NCBI GenBank assembly: GCA_017538635.1
Contig: JAFYIM010000348.1
Coordinates: 1 to 7,722 of the forward strand
DNA from: a bacterium
GTDB lineage: Bacteria > UBA3054
Direction: 5' to 3'
Length of the DNA stretch: 7,722 nt
A program made the translations under genes and the position numbers. The notes under the pieces were generated by a model that was not told the origin of the DNA, did not search any database, and saw nothing but the letters and a program-made list of their open reading frames with translations. Below are positions 1-6,623 of this stretch, in pieces (positions within the stretch are counted from its first letter, which is position 1; each line of letters starts with the position of its first letter).

Positions 1-237
1 TTCTTCATCAACGCTCTTAAGTACGGCGCTCCGCCGCACGCCGGCGTAGCCTTCGGGCTTGACAGGCTGACCATGCTTTTGACCGGCCGCAACAACATCA
101 GGGACGTCATCGCCTTCCCGAAGACTCTGAAGGCCACCGACCTCATGTCCGACGCGCCCTCCACCGTCAGCCCTGAACAGCTGGACGAACTGGCCATCGC
201 GGTAACGAGAACCGAAGAGGAAGAGCTTCAGGGATGA
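1..237 (+). CDS. aspS: Aspartyl-tRNA synthetase, C-terminal end (5' part outside window)
   Basis: Frame 1 is open from the left edge to a TGA at 235-237 and gives the last 78 residues of a class II aspartyl-tRNA synthetase, the cytoplasmic enzyme that charges tRNA-Asp (or tRNA-Asx) with aspartate. The segment [16 protein letters not shown] (visible residues 8-23) is class II motif 3, with the ATP-binding arginine at visible residue 22. It is followed by the family's closing signature [10 protein letters not shown] and a short helical, acid-rich end. The wording matches bacterial AspRS closely, for example the E. coli C-terminus. A bacterial AspRS is about 590 residues, so roughly 85% lies upstream. 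Whether the enzyme is discriminating or also charges tRNA-Asn cannot be judged from this part. The stop codon overlaps the start of the next gene (ATGA), which suggests cotranscription and coupled translation. Confidence 0.96.
   Translation, partial: FFINALKYGAPPHAGVAFGLDRLTMLLTGRNNIRDVIAFPKTLKATDLMSDAPSTVSPEQLDELAIAVTRTEEEELQG
217..225 (+). promoter_or_regulatory. Ribosome binding site for the AsmA-like gene
   Basis: GAGGAAGAG is a purine-rich Shine-Dalgarno-like stretch inside the end of aspS, 8 bases before the ATG at 234. It supports that start, which overlaps the aspS stop as ATGA. Because it also encodes the Glu-rich AspRS tail, the match could partly reflect amino acid composition. 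Confidence 0.5.
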
Positions 238-2129
238 AATTCTCCTGGCGATATCTTCTGGTGATACCCGGGCTGTACCTGGCTTTCGCCCTTCTTCCGC
301 CGCTCATAGCGAACAACTTCATCTTCCGCGACCATGCGGCGAGGAAGATCTCGAAGGCTCTGAATTGCCGGGCGGACGTTGTCGACCTTAAGCTCTCGTC
401 CTGGACGGGCCGCTTCAAGGTCGACATCCCGGCGCTCGACCTCTATGAGGCTAGAGGAGACGGCAAAGCCATAATGAGCCTGGACTACATCCATTTCGAG
501 ATGTGGCCGCACCAGATCTTTTCGCCCTTCTTCGGAATGGAAAAAGGCAGTATCCGCACCATGGAGTTGGTCAGGGCCAGGGAAAGAATAAAAACTTTCC
601 TTTCGACCGTTCCGTACCTCAACGCAGGGGAATTGCAGTTTTGGGAAGACGAGTCCCGGCCGGCTTATTTCCAGAGGATACGCTTCGACGCCAGGAAAAA
701 AAGCGGCTGCCTTACTTTTAACTTCAACTGCGACGTGGACTGCCCGGCGCTCAGCGAAAGCGCCCTGACAAGCAGGGGCCGCTATGACTATTCCTCGGGG
801 ACGCTCTTTTTGGACAGCCTGAGCTTCACGGGCCACAAGCGTTCCGCCGCCAAGACCATAAAGGACGGAAGGATCGTGGAGGACGTCTCCGACGTTCCCT
901 TTACGCTGGATTGCGACTGCATCATAGAGAAGGACAAAATAGAGCTCAACAGCATCTCCTTCATGGCGGACAAATTCCTTTCCACCGGCAGCGTCCTGAA
1001 AACACGAGACGGATTGACTTTTCTTCTGAACGGCAGCGGCAATTTCACCAAGGAATTAGCCCAGCTATGCGGCCTGCAGCACCGAGTCTCCAATTTCGAC
1101 GCCCTTGACTGCCGGCTGGAAGGCAAGCCCGGCGACTTGGGAGAGCTCCTGACCATTGGCGACCTCACTTTCAAAAAAGGACATCTTCTGGGCGTTGAGT
1201 TGGAAGGAGCGAAACTTTATTTCAAAGCCGTTAACGATCAGCTGAAAAGCCTCTCGCTTACATCAGGTTTCTGGCAGGGCAAGGCGACGATAAATTCCAA
1301 GGAGCGCGCTCTCAAAAGCGGGCCGTCCCTTCTCGAGGCCAGAATCGATCTTACGGACGTTTCCATGAGCGACATGCTGGAGCATTTCAAATGCAGCGGA
1401 AAGATGCCGGGCGGCCTCTGCTCGCTTACTACTGATCTCTACCTTACGAACGGCACGCTCACCTCTCTCATAGACGGAGGAGAGGAAACGCTAAGAAAGC
1501 TTTACGGCAAGGGCAAGATCAGCGCCCGTAATGTCAATCTCAGTTATTTCACCGACCGCGACTGGCAGGAAGGGAAAGCCCCGCTCCTGCTCCAGCGTCT
1601 CCTGGGAGCTGGCGCCACTATCGCTCAGGCCAAGGAAGAGCTGCCCTTCCTGCAGCAGATCATGCAATCGCTCAGCAAGGAGAAACTGAGGAACTACTCC
1701 GCCAGCTTCACGATCAAAGACGGAAGAATCATTTCCCCCGCCACGACTCTGAACGGAAACATGGGTGAGATAAAAGCCCAGGGAAGCTGTGCTCTTACTG
1801 GAGAAATGGATTACAGGCTGCAGCTGAAACTAAACAAGACTTTGAGTGCGAAGTACTCCAAACAGCCGCTGGCCTCGCTCTTCATTGCAGACGGAGCGAT
1901 CGAGATCCCCATCAAGCTTTCAGGCAGCGTCCGCTCTCCAAAGGCCACGCTTGACCTTACGGAAGAAAAAAAGGCGCTCTTCGAAGACCGCGTGCTGCAG
2001 TTGGTGACAGATTTTTACAACGACAAACTTGGTTCCGCCGCCCGAAAATTCCTAGGTGAAAACGAAAGCGGCGACATCATGCAGAAAATAGAAAGTTCCG
2101 TGAAGGAGCTTCTGAAAAAACTACTTTGA
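234..2129 (+). CDS. AsmA-like envelope protein, single N-terminal membrane span
   Basis: This is a 631-residue protein. The N-terminus has one hydrophobic span (about residues 5-27), weakly positive before it, with no signal-peptidase or lipoprotein site that I can see. Most of the chain should therefore sit in the periplasm, anchored in the inner membrane. Residues about 35-110 read like the AsmA N-terminal region: a short amphipathic stretch, then alternating strands. The middle is a long run of short beta strands. Residues about 475-580 resemble the AsmA-like C-terminal domain, with a 'FTIKDGRI' strand, a '[17 protein letters not shown]' repeat strand and a closing '[18 protein letters not shown]' segment. 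AsmA/TamB/YhdP relatives form long beta grooves that carry phospholipids between membranes; that role is inferred here from resemblance only. The last 40 residues are helical and charged. The ATG overlaps the aspS stop, and the stop abuts lepA. Family assignment is fairly good; the exact subfamily and function are unknown. Confidence 0.78.
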   Translation: MKFSWRYLLVIPGLYLAFALLPPLIANNFIFRDHAARKISKALNCRADVVDLKLSSWTGRFKVDIPALDLYEARGDGKAIMSLDYIHFEMWPHQIFSPFFGMEKGSIRTMELVRARERIKTFLSTVPYLNAGELQFWEDESRPAYFQRIRFDARKKSGCLTFNFNCDVDCPALSESALTSRGRYDYSSGTLFLDSLSFTGHKRSAAKTIKDGRIVEDVSDVPFTLDCDCIIEKDKIELNSISFMADKFLSTGSVLKTRDGLTFLLNGSGNFTKELAQLCGLQHRVSNFDALDCRLEGKPGDLGELLTIGDLTFKKGHLLGVELEGAKLYFKAVNDQLKSLSLTSGFWQGKATINSKERALKSGPSLLEARIDLTDVSMSDMLEHFKCSGKMPGGLCSLTTDLYLTNGTLTSLIDGGEETLRKLYGKGKISARNVNLSYFTDRDWQEGKAPLLLQRLLGAGATIAQAKEELPFLQQIMQSLSKEKLRNYSASFTIKDGRIISPATTLNGNMGEIKAQGSCALTGEMDYRLQLKLNKTLSAKYSKQPLASLFIADGAIEIPIKLSGSVRSPKATLDLTEEKKALFEDRVLQLVTDFYNDKLGSAARKFLGENESGDIMQKIESSVKELLKKLL

Positions 2130-2134
2130 CTTCT

Positions 2135-3931
2135 ATGCTCTCACATATCCGCAACTTTTGTATCATAGCCCACATCGACCACGGCAAGACAACTCTTTCC
2201 GACCGCTTTTTGGAACTGACCGGCGCAGTCGCCAAAAGGGAGATGGTCGACCAGGCCCTTGACGATATGGATCTCGAAAGGGAGCGCGGCATAACGATAA
2301 AATCCCACCCGGTAAGGCTAAATTACGCCGCCCCGGACGGGCAGACTTACGTCTTGAACCTCATCGACACTCCGGGGCACGTGGACTTCAGCTACGAAGT
2401 CTCCAGAAGCCTGGCGGCCTGCGAGGGCGCAGTCCTTCTGGTGGACGCTTCGCAGGGCGTGCAGGCGCAGACTGTCGCCAACGTAAGGATGGCGCTTGAC
2501 CACGACCTTAACATTATCCCGGTCCTGAACAAAATAGACCTGCCATCAGCCGACGTCGACTACTGCTCGCAGCAGATCATCGATTTGATCGGCGGTACGA
2601 AAGATGAGATCCTGAAAGTCAGCAGCAAGACCGGCGAAGGTCTGGAAACCCTTTTGGAACACATCATAAAGGACGTTCCCCCGCCGAAGGAGCCTTCCGA
2701 CGAAAAACTGAGATGGCTCATCTTCGACTCGGTCTACGACCCCTACAGGGGCGTCATCGTCTACGGGCGCGTCTTCTCGGGCAAGATCAGGAAAGGCACG
2801 AAAGTGCGCTTCATGTCGAACGGATTGGAATATGAAGTCATCGAAGCCGGTACTTTCACGCCGCACATGAAAGCCGTCGATGAGATAAATCCCGGAGAAG
2901 TCGGCTATTTCACTGCGCTCATCAGGGACGCCTCGCACGTCAGAGTCGGCGACACCGTGACAGAATCCGACGACCCCGCCCCGGAACCTCTGCCTGGCTT
3001 CAAGGAATTCAAGCCTATGCTTTTTTCGGGCTTCTACCCTGTGGACACCAGCGACTACGAAGACTTCAAGAAAGCCTTGGAAAGGCTGAGGCTGAACGAC
3101 GCCTCCTTCACTTACGAACCGGAGACTTCCATCGCTTTGGGCTTCGGCTTCCGTTGCGGCTTTTTGGGGCTGCTGCACATGGACGTCATCCAGGAGAGGC
3201 TGGACAGAGAGTTCAACATGAACCTCATCGCCACGACACCGAGCGTCGTTTACCGCATCACGAAAAAGGACGGGACCGTTATTGAGATAGACAATCCCCT
3301 GCGCTTCCCCGACCCCAGCGAGATCCTGAAGGCTGAGGAGCCTTTCGTGGCGGTGAACATCATAACGCCTACCGACCGCATCGGGACCATCATGCAACTG
3401 GCCCTGGACCGCCGCGGCGAGATGAAAGGAACGGAGTCATTGGATCCCATGCGCTGCGTTCTGCACTTTGACATGCCTTTGAACGAGATCATCACCGATT
3501 TCTACGACAAGATCAAGAATATGACCTCGGGATACGGCAGCATGGATTACGAACCCATCGGCTTCAGGGAAGGCGAACTGGTCAAGCTCGACCTGCTTTT
3601 GAACGGCGAGCCGGTGGATGCCTTCTCCATGATCGTTCACAAAGACAGGGCTTATCCCAAGGGCCGCCTTTTAGCCGAAAGGCTGAAGGAAGTTCTGCCC
3701 CGCCAGCAATTCGCTGTCGCCATACAGGCGGCGGTCGGCGGAAAAGTGATCGCGAGGGAGACTATCAACGCCCTTAGAAAAGACGTTCTGGCCAAGTGCT
3801 ACGGCGGCGACATAACAAGGAAACGCAAGCTGCTTGAAAAGCAAAAGGAAGGCAAGAAGAAGATGAAGCAGATCGGCAAGGTCTTCATCCCCCAGAAGGC
3901 TTTCATAGAAGTTTTGAAATCGGAAGACTAA
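2135..3931 (+). CDS. lepA: Elongation factor 4 (LepA), ribosomal back-translocase GTPase
   Basis: From ATG 2135 the product is 598 residues, the normal LepA length. It is a translational GTPase that acts on stalled or mis-positioned ribosomes and affects initiation and 30S assembly in known bacteria. All GTPase motifs are intact: G1 AHIDHGKT (12-19), switch I RERGITI (49-55), G3 DTPGH (78-82), G4 NKID (132-135) and G5 SSKTG (163-167). Domain II and the EF-G-like III/V region follow. The LepA-specific C-terminal domain (from about 505) contains YPKGRLLAERL, the tRNA-contacting segment with CYGGDITRKRKLLEKQKEGKKKMK, and a closing IPQKAF. An in-frame TTG at 2126 overlaps the upstream TGA and would add three residues. 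I prefer the ATG because it sits right before the conserved IRNF start, but neither codon has a well-spaced Shine-Dalgarno; AAGGAG at 2103-2108 lies 17 or 26 bases away. Translation probably depends on coupling to the AsmA-like gene. Confidence 0.98.
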   Translation: MLSHIRNFCIIAHIDHGKTTLSDRFLELTGAVAKREMVDQALDDMDLERERGITIKSHPVRLNYAAPDGQTYVLNLIDTPGHVDFSYEVSRSLAACEGAVLLVDASQGVQAQTVANVRMALDHDLNIIPVLNKIDLPSADVDYCSQQIIDLIGGTKDEILKVSSKTGEGLETLLEHIIKDVPPPKEPSDEKLRWLIFDSVYDPYRGVIVYGRVFSGKIRKGTKVRFMSNGLEYEVIEAGTFTPHMKAVDEINPGEVGYFTALIRDASHVRVGDTVTESDDPAPEPLPGFKEFKPMLFSGFYPVDTSDYEDFKKALERLRLNDASFTYEPETSIALGFGFRCGFLGLLHMDVIQERLDREFNMNLIATTPSVVYRITKKDGTVIEIDNPLRFPDPSEILKAEEPFVAVNIITPTDRIGTIMQLALDRRGEMKGTESLDPMRCVLHFDMPLNEIITDFYDKIKNMTSGYGSMDYEPIGFREGELVKLDLLLNGEPVDAFSMIVHKDRAYPKGRLLAERLKEVLPRQQFAVAIQAAVGGKVIARETINALRKDVLAKCYGGDITRKRKLLEKQKEGKKKMKQIGKVFIPQKAFIEVLKSED

Positions 3932-3986
3932 ACAAAGACGATCGCAGCTTCATAATCGGCGAAGTGATTCCTCGCTGCAAACGGGC

Positions 3987-4016
3987 TTTACAGAGGTAGG
4001 AGTCTTTTGATAAAAT
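3987..4016 (+). promoter_or_regulatory. Putative sigma-70-type promoter before the polysaccharide block
   Basis: TTTACA (3987-3992, five of six to TTGACA) and TAAAAT (4011-4016, five of six to TATAAT) are separated by 18 bases. They lie in the only gap of more than about 5 bases between genes in this window. Transcription would start near 4022-4024 and give a 5' leader of about 40 bases before the ATG at 4061. Base composition turns sharply AT-rich here, which fits a promoter. A second pairing, TTGATA (4008-4013) with TAAATA (4034-4039), has a poorer 20-base spacer. This is a match by eye only; the real consensus in this organism is unknown. Confidence 0.45.
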
Positions 4017-4047
4017 GATTAAAATCAATATTGTAAATAATTAAATT

Positions 4048-4052
4048 AAGGG
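4048..4052 (+). promoter_or_regulatory. Ribosome binding site for the O-antigen-ligase-like gene
   Basis: AAGGG lies 8 bases before the ATG at 4061, inside otherwise AT-rich sequence. Spacing and composition are good, and the site fixes the start of the 853-residue protein just before a typical first transmembrane helix. Confidence 0.6.
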
Positions 4053-4060
4053 CTTTCAAG

Positions 4061-6622
4061 ATGCGTAACATATTCCTTCTCATCGCTCTGGCTTTCTGCG
4101 TTTATTTTGGTTCCTCTCTTTGGACCTTCACTGATCCCGCCTCCTTCAGGGTCGTGGCCAATTATATACCTTTGACGGTTATGTGCCTGACGCTGGTAGT
4201 CGGCCTCATACATTTGCGTTTCGCCCTTGCCCTTACGGTCATTTTTATATTTTTCTTCGGAAACATGGCGATCTTCGACCATATGCTTTACCAGATGTGC
4301 TCGAAGCTCGGTTTTGAGACTTTCCTTTCCAGTTCCGTCACGGTCGGCCCGTCTATGAAATTCTTCCAGCTGGCCAAAGTTCCCTACGAATGCGTTCTTT
4401 TGGGACTTTTCGCCGCCTGGGCCCTGACACGCTTCTTCGGCAACCCCGAACTTGACTTCGAAGTCAACAGGGCCAGGACCGCCAGACAGATGAATTTCCC
4501 TATCTTCATTTTCGGACTTACGGCTGTCATTTCCGGCATTTACGCGGCCATCGCCCTGAACAACGTCTTTATGCCCGGCTTCCTTGAGAAGATCCAGCAT
4601 GCCTTCTGTTCTTTCCCGTACCCGTTCTTCAGGAAAATGGAGGCTCAACAGCTGCAGGCTCTGAGAAACGCTACGCTGGTCATAGAGCTCATCGCCCTTT
4701 ATACTGTCGTCATAAACGAAGTATGGAGCGAAAAACACATCAAATTCTATCTTGGCCTGCTTTTGTGCATCGGCGTCGCGTCCGTTCTGGTGGGCGTTGT
4801 GCAGCGCCTCAGCCTTACGGGCTTCTCCAACTACGTCTACCGCTACACCAGGGAAATACACTCCACCTTTACGGAGCCTAACTCTTGGGGCGTTTTCTTG
4901 TTCGCTCTGCTTCCCATCGGCCTCGGATTGCTGTTTGCCGGCATAGTTCCGGCTTTCTGCGGCATAGTCGTTATTCTGCTTTTCCTCCTTGGCATCTTCC
5001 TGGCCGGATCCAAAGTCATTCTGCTCTTTGCCGCCTTGGCGCTTCTGATATTCTTCGTAGAGACCTTCATAAGGGCCTTCCGCGGCGGCAAGATCATTCC
5101 ACCGGCCTTCGTCGGTCTTTTGATGATCGGCTTTGCTTTTTTCGCCGTCGGATCCTACCTGAACGTTGACAAGGAAGAATTGTTGTCCACAAAGAACAAT
5201 TCCAAAAGCGGCAATTTCAGCGCCCAGAAGGATGTTGACAATCCCAGCGGGAAGCCCGTCGGCCTTTTCCACAACAGCCTTTCCACTTCCATCGCCAATC
5301 AGATAGACAGCTTCAAGCAGTCCCTCTTCGAAGAAGATCCCGATGTGACGCCTATAAAGAACCGAGGCTTTGAAGCAAAACTCTACGCTCGAACCAACCA
5401 CAAGTCCGCCGATTGGATAACCGTTTTCAATTTTTTCAAACCCAAGAACGGCAACTGGGATTATCTGGCCGTGGGCTGCGGTCCCAATAACTTCAAACGC
5501 TTTTACCGCGAATACCAGCCCAAGTACGTTAAGGAATCCCGTTCCGGCGCCGGAAACATCTTCCTGCAGGCCCTGGTAGATCAAGGCATCTTCGGCTTTG
5601 CCGCATTGCTCATCATCACCATCATCACGATAAGCGTAGCCTTCAGCAGCGTTGAGCACACCATTTCCCCGAGAACTTCCCGCGTCCTTGCCTGGATGTT
5701 CACTTTCCTTGTCTTCGGCTGCCTGTTTGAAAATGCCTTCGCCCAATACCAGATCGCCGCGCTTTACTGGTTCCTCTGCGGCCTCATTATGGTGAACGCC
5801 GCGACGACCAACCGCGATTTCCAGCCCACCTTCAAAGTGCTCTACCTGCTGCTTCTTGCCCTTGTTGTTTTGGGCGCCGCTGCGGTCTTTTGGCCGAAGA
5901 TCGCTTCCCACCGCGCCGAGAAACGTTCCCTTGACGCCGCAGTCACCCGTCTCCAGGCCATAAGAGGCTCAGACTTGACTGAGGAAGAAAACGCACAGAT
6001 CTACGCCAAGCACGAGATCGGCTTCAATTATAACCAGATTGGACGCTGGAGCGGCAAGTCCTCGTTCATGGTAGTGAAGCCCGAAAAAGGCAAACGCATT
6101 ATCCGTCTTGACGCCGCCTGTGCTCATCCCAAAGTCTCGCCTGACGAACCAGTCGAAGTCGAAGTCCTGATAGAAAGCGAGCCTGCCATGAAATTCTGCT
6201 TCACGAACAACTGCCTGAAGACTCTGGAATATGACCTTGGCCGCACATCTCAGATAAGAGCTCTCTTCCAGGAAGAGGACTATATCGTTATGGAGATAAG
6301 GAACAGCAATACCTTTGTTCCCGCGGAATTCTATCCGAATCTCACGAACCAGACCTACAGCGTCGGCGCTTTCATCGGCAAAGTGACGTTCCATGAGAAA
6401 CAGACTCTCCCTTCGGAAGAGGATATGGAGATTGAAGAGAGCGAGCCCGAGGAAACTGAGGAACAGGAAGAGGTAACCTCTCCCGCGGCGGAAGTGAAAG
6501 AAGAGACGAAAAAAGAGATCGACGTTCCCAAAGAGACCATCTTCGGCGACAAGGTCGGCGAAGAGGAACTGGACGAGACTCTGAAAGAGATGAGCAATTT
6601 CGAGCTGGAACTTCCGCAGTGA
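4061..6622 (+). CDS. O-antigen ligase/polymerase-like (Wzy_C) membrane protein with extra C-terminal domain and acidic tail
   Basis: This 853-residue polytopic protein has about 15 predicted helices by eye: roughly residues 3-22, 32-73 (two), 107-126, 145-168, 204-222, 230-250, 275-340 (three), 346-368, 512-532, 545-565, 567-583 and 592-612. Positive charges fit N-inside and C-outside. Wzy_C-type signatures are FTEPNSWG (from 270) with upstream arginines 261 and 264, GSK (316-318), and in the large periplasmic loop GCGPNNF (from 471) leading to GNIFLQALVDQGIFG (from 498). The family joins or transfers lipid-linked glycan chains at the periplasmic face (Wzy polymerase, WaaL ligase and relatives); which activity applies here is open. 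The usual His of the 'HN-yLq' motif is Gly498. After the last helix, residues about 650-775 look like an added beta-rich domain with a GRWSG motif and TFVP (751-754), then an acidic tail (785-853, 28 of 69 Asp/Glu). Most homologues are 400-500 residues, so the C-terminal half is unusual. It has its own promoter-like region and abuts a glycosyltransferase gene. Confidence 0.8.
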   Translation: MRNIFLLIALAFCVYFGSSLWTFTDPASFRVVANYIPLTVMCLTLVVGLIHLRFALALTVIFIFFFGNMAIFDHMLYQMCSKLGFETFLSSSVTVGPSMKFFQLAKVPYECVLLGLFAAWALTRFFGNPELDFEVNRARTARQMNFPIFIFGLTAVISGIYAAIALNNVFMPGFLEKIQHAFCSFPYPFFRKMEAQQLQALRNATLVIELIALYTVVINEVWSEKHIKFYLGLLLCIGVASVLVGVVQRLSLTGFSNYVYRYTREIHSTFTEPNSWGVFLFALLPIGLGLLFAGIVPAFCGIVVILLFLLGIFLAGSKVILLFAALALLIFFVETFIRAFRGGKIIPPAFVGLLMIGFAFFAVGSYLNVDKEELLSTKNNSKSGNFSAQKDVDNPSGKPVGLFHNSLSTSIANQIDSFKQSLFEEDPDVTPIKNRGFEAKLYARTNHKSADWITVFNFFKPKNGNWDYLAVGCGPNNFKRFYREYQPKYVKESRSGAGNIFLQALVDQGIFGFAALLIITIITISVAFSSVEHTISPRTSRVLAWMFTFLVFGCLFENAFAQYQIAALYWFLCGLIMVNAATTNRDFQPTFKVLYLLLLALVVLGAAAVFWPKIASHRAEKRSLDAAVTRLQAIRGSDLTEEENAQIYAKHEIGFNYNQIGRWSGKSSFMVVKPEKGKRIIRLDAACAHPKVSPDEPVEVEVLIESEPAMKFCFTNNCLKTLEYDLGRTSQIRALFQEEDYIVMEIRNSNTFVPAEFYPNLTNQTYSVGAFIGKVTFHEKQTLPSEEDMEIEESEPEETEEQEEVTSPAAEVKEETKKEIDVPKETIFGDKVGEEELDETLKEMSNFELELPQ

Positions 6623-6623
6623 T

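Noticed and set aside
228..836. 202-codon minus-strand open frame opposite the AsmA-like gene
   Set aside because: It is in register with the sense gene and has no family features; codon bias explains it.
2546..3397. 283-codon minus-strand open frame inside lepA
   Set aside because: It has the same in-register cause, and the sense strand is an unmistakable LepA.
3944..3978. GCAGC...GCTGC inverted repeat after lepA as a terminator
   Set aside because: The arms are only 5 bases with a 25-base loop, the inner pairing (CTTC with GAAG) is weak, and no T-run follows directly. It is not convincing as an intrinsic terminator.
5611..5628. CATCATCACCATCATCAC near-tandem repeat
   Set aside because: It lies inside the gene and encodes an Ile/Thr-rich membrane helix (LIITIITIS) in the correct frame; codon repetition explains it.
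4046..5911. 621-codon open frame on the minus strand opposite the ligase/polymerase gene
   Set aside because: It is exactly in codon register with the sense gene, so minus-strand stops could come only from sense TTA, CTA or TCA codons, which that gene avoids. The product is hydrophilic, Gly/Glu/Gln-rich and without a recognisable domain, while the sense frame has clear family signatures.
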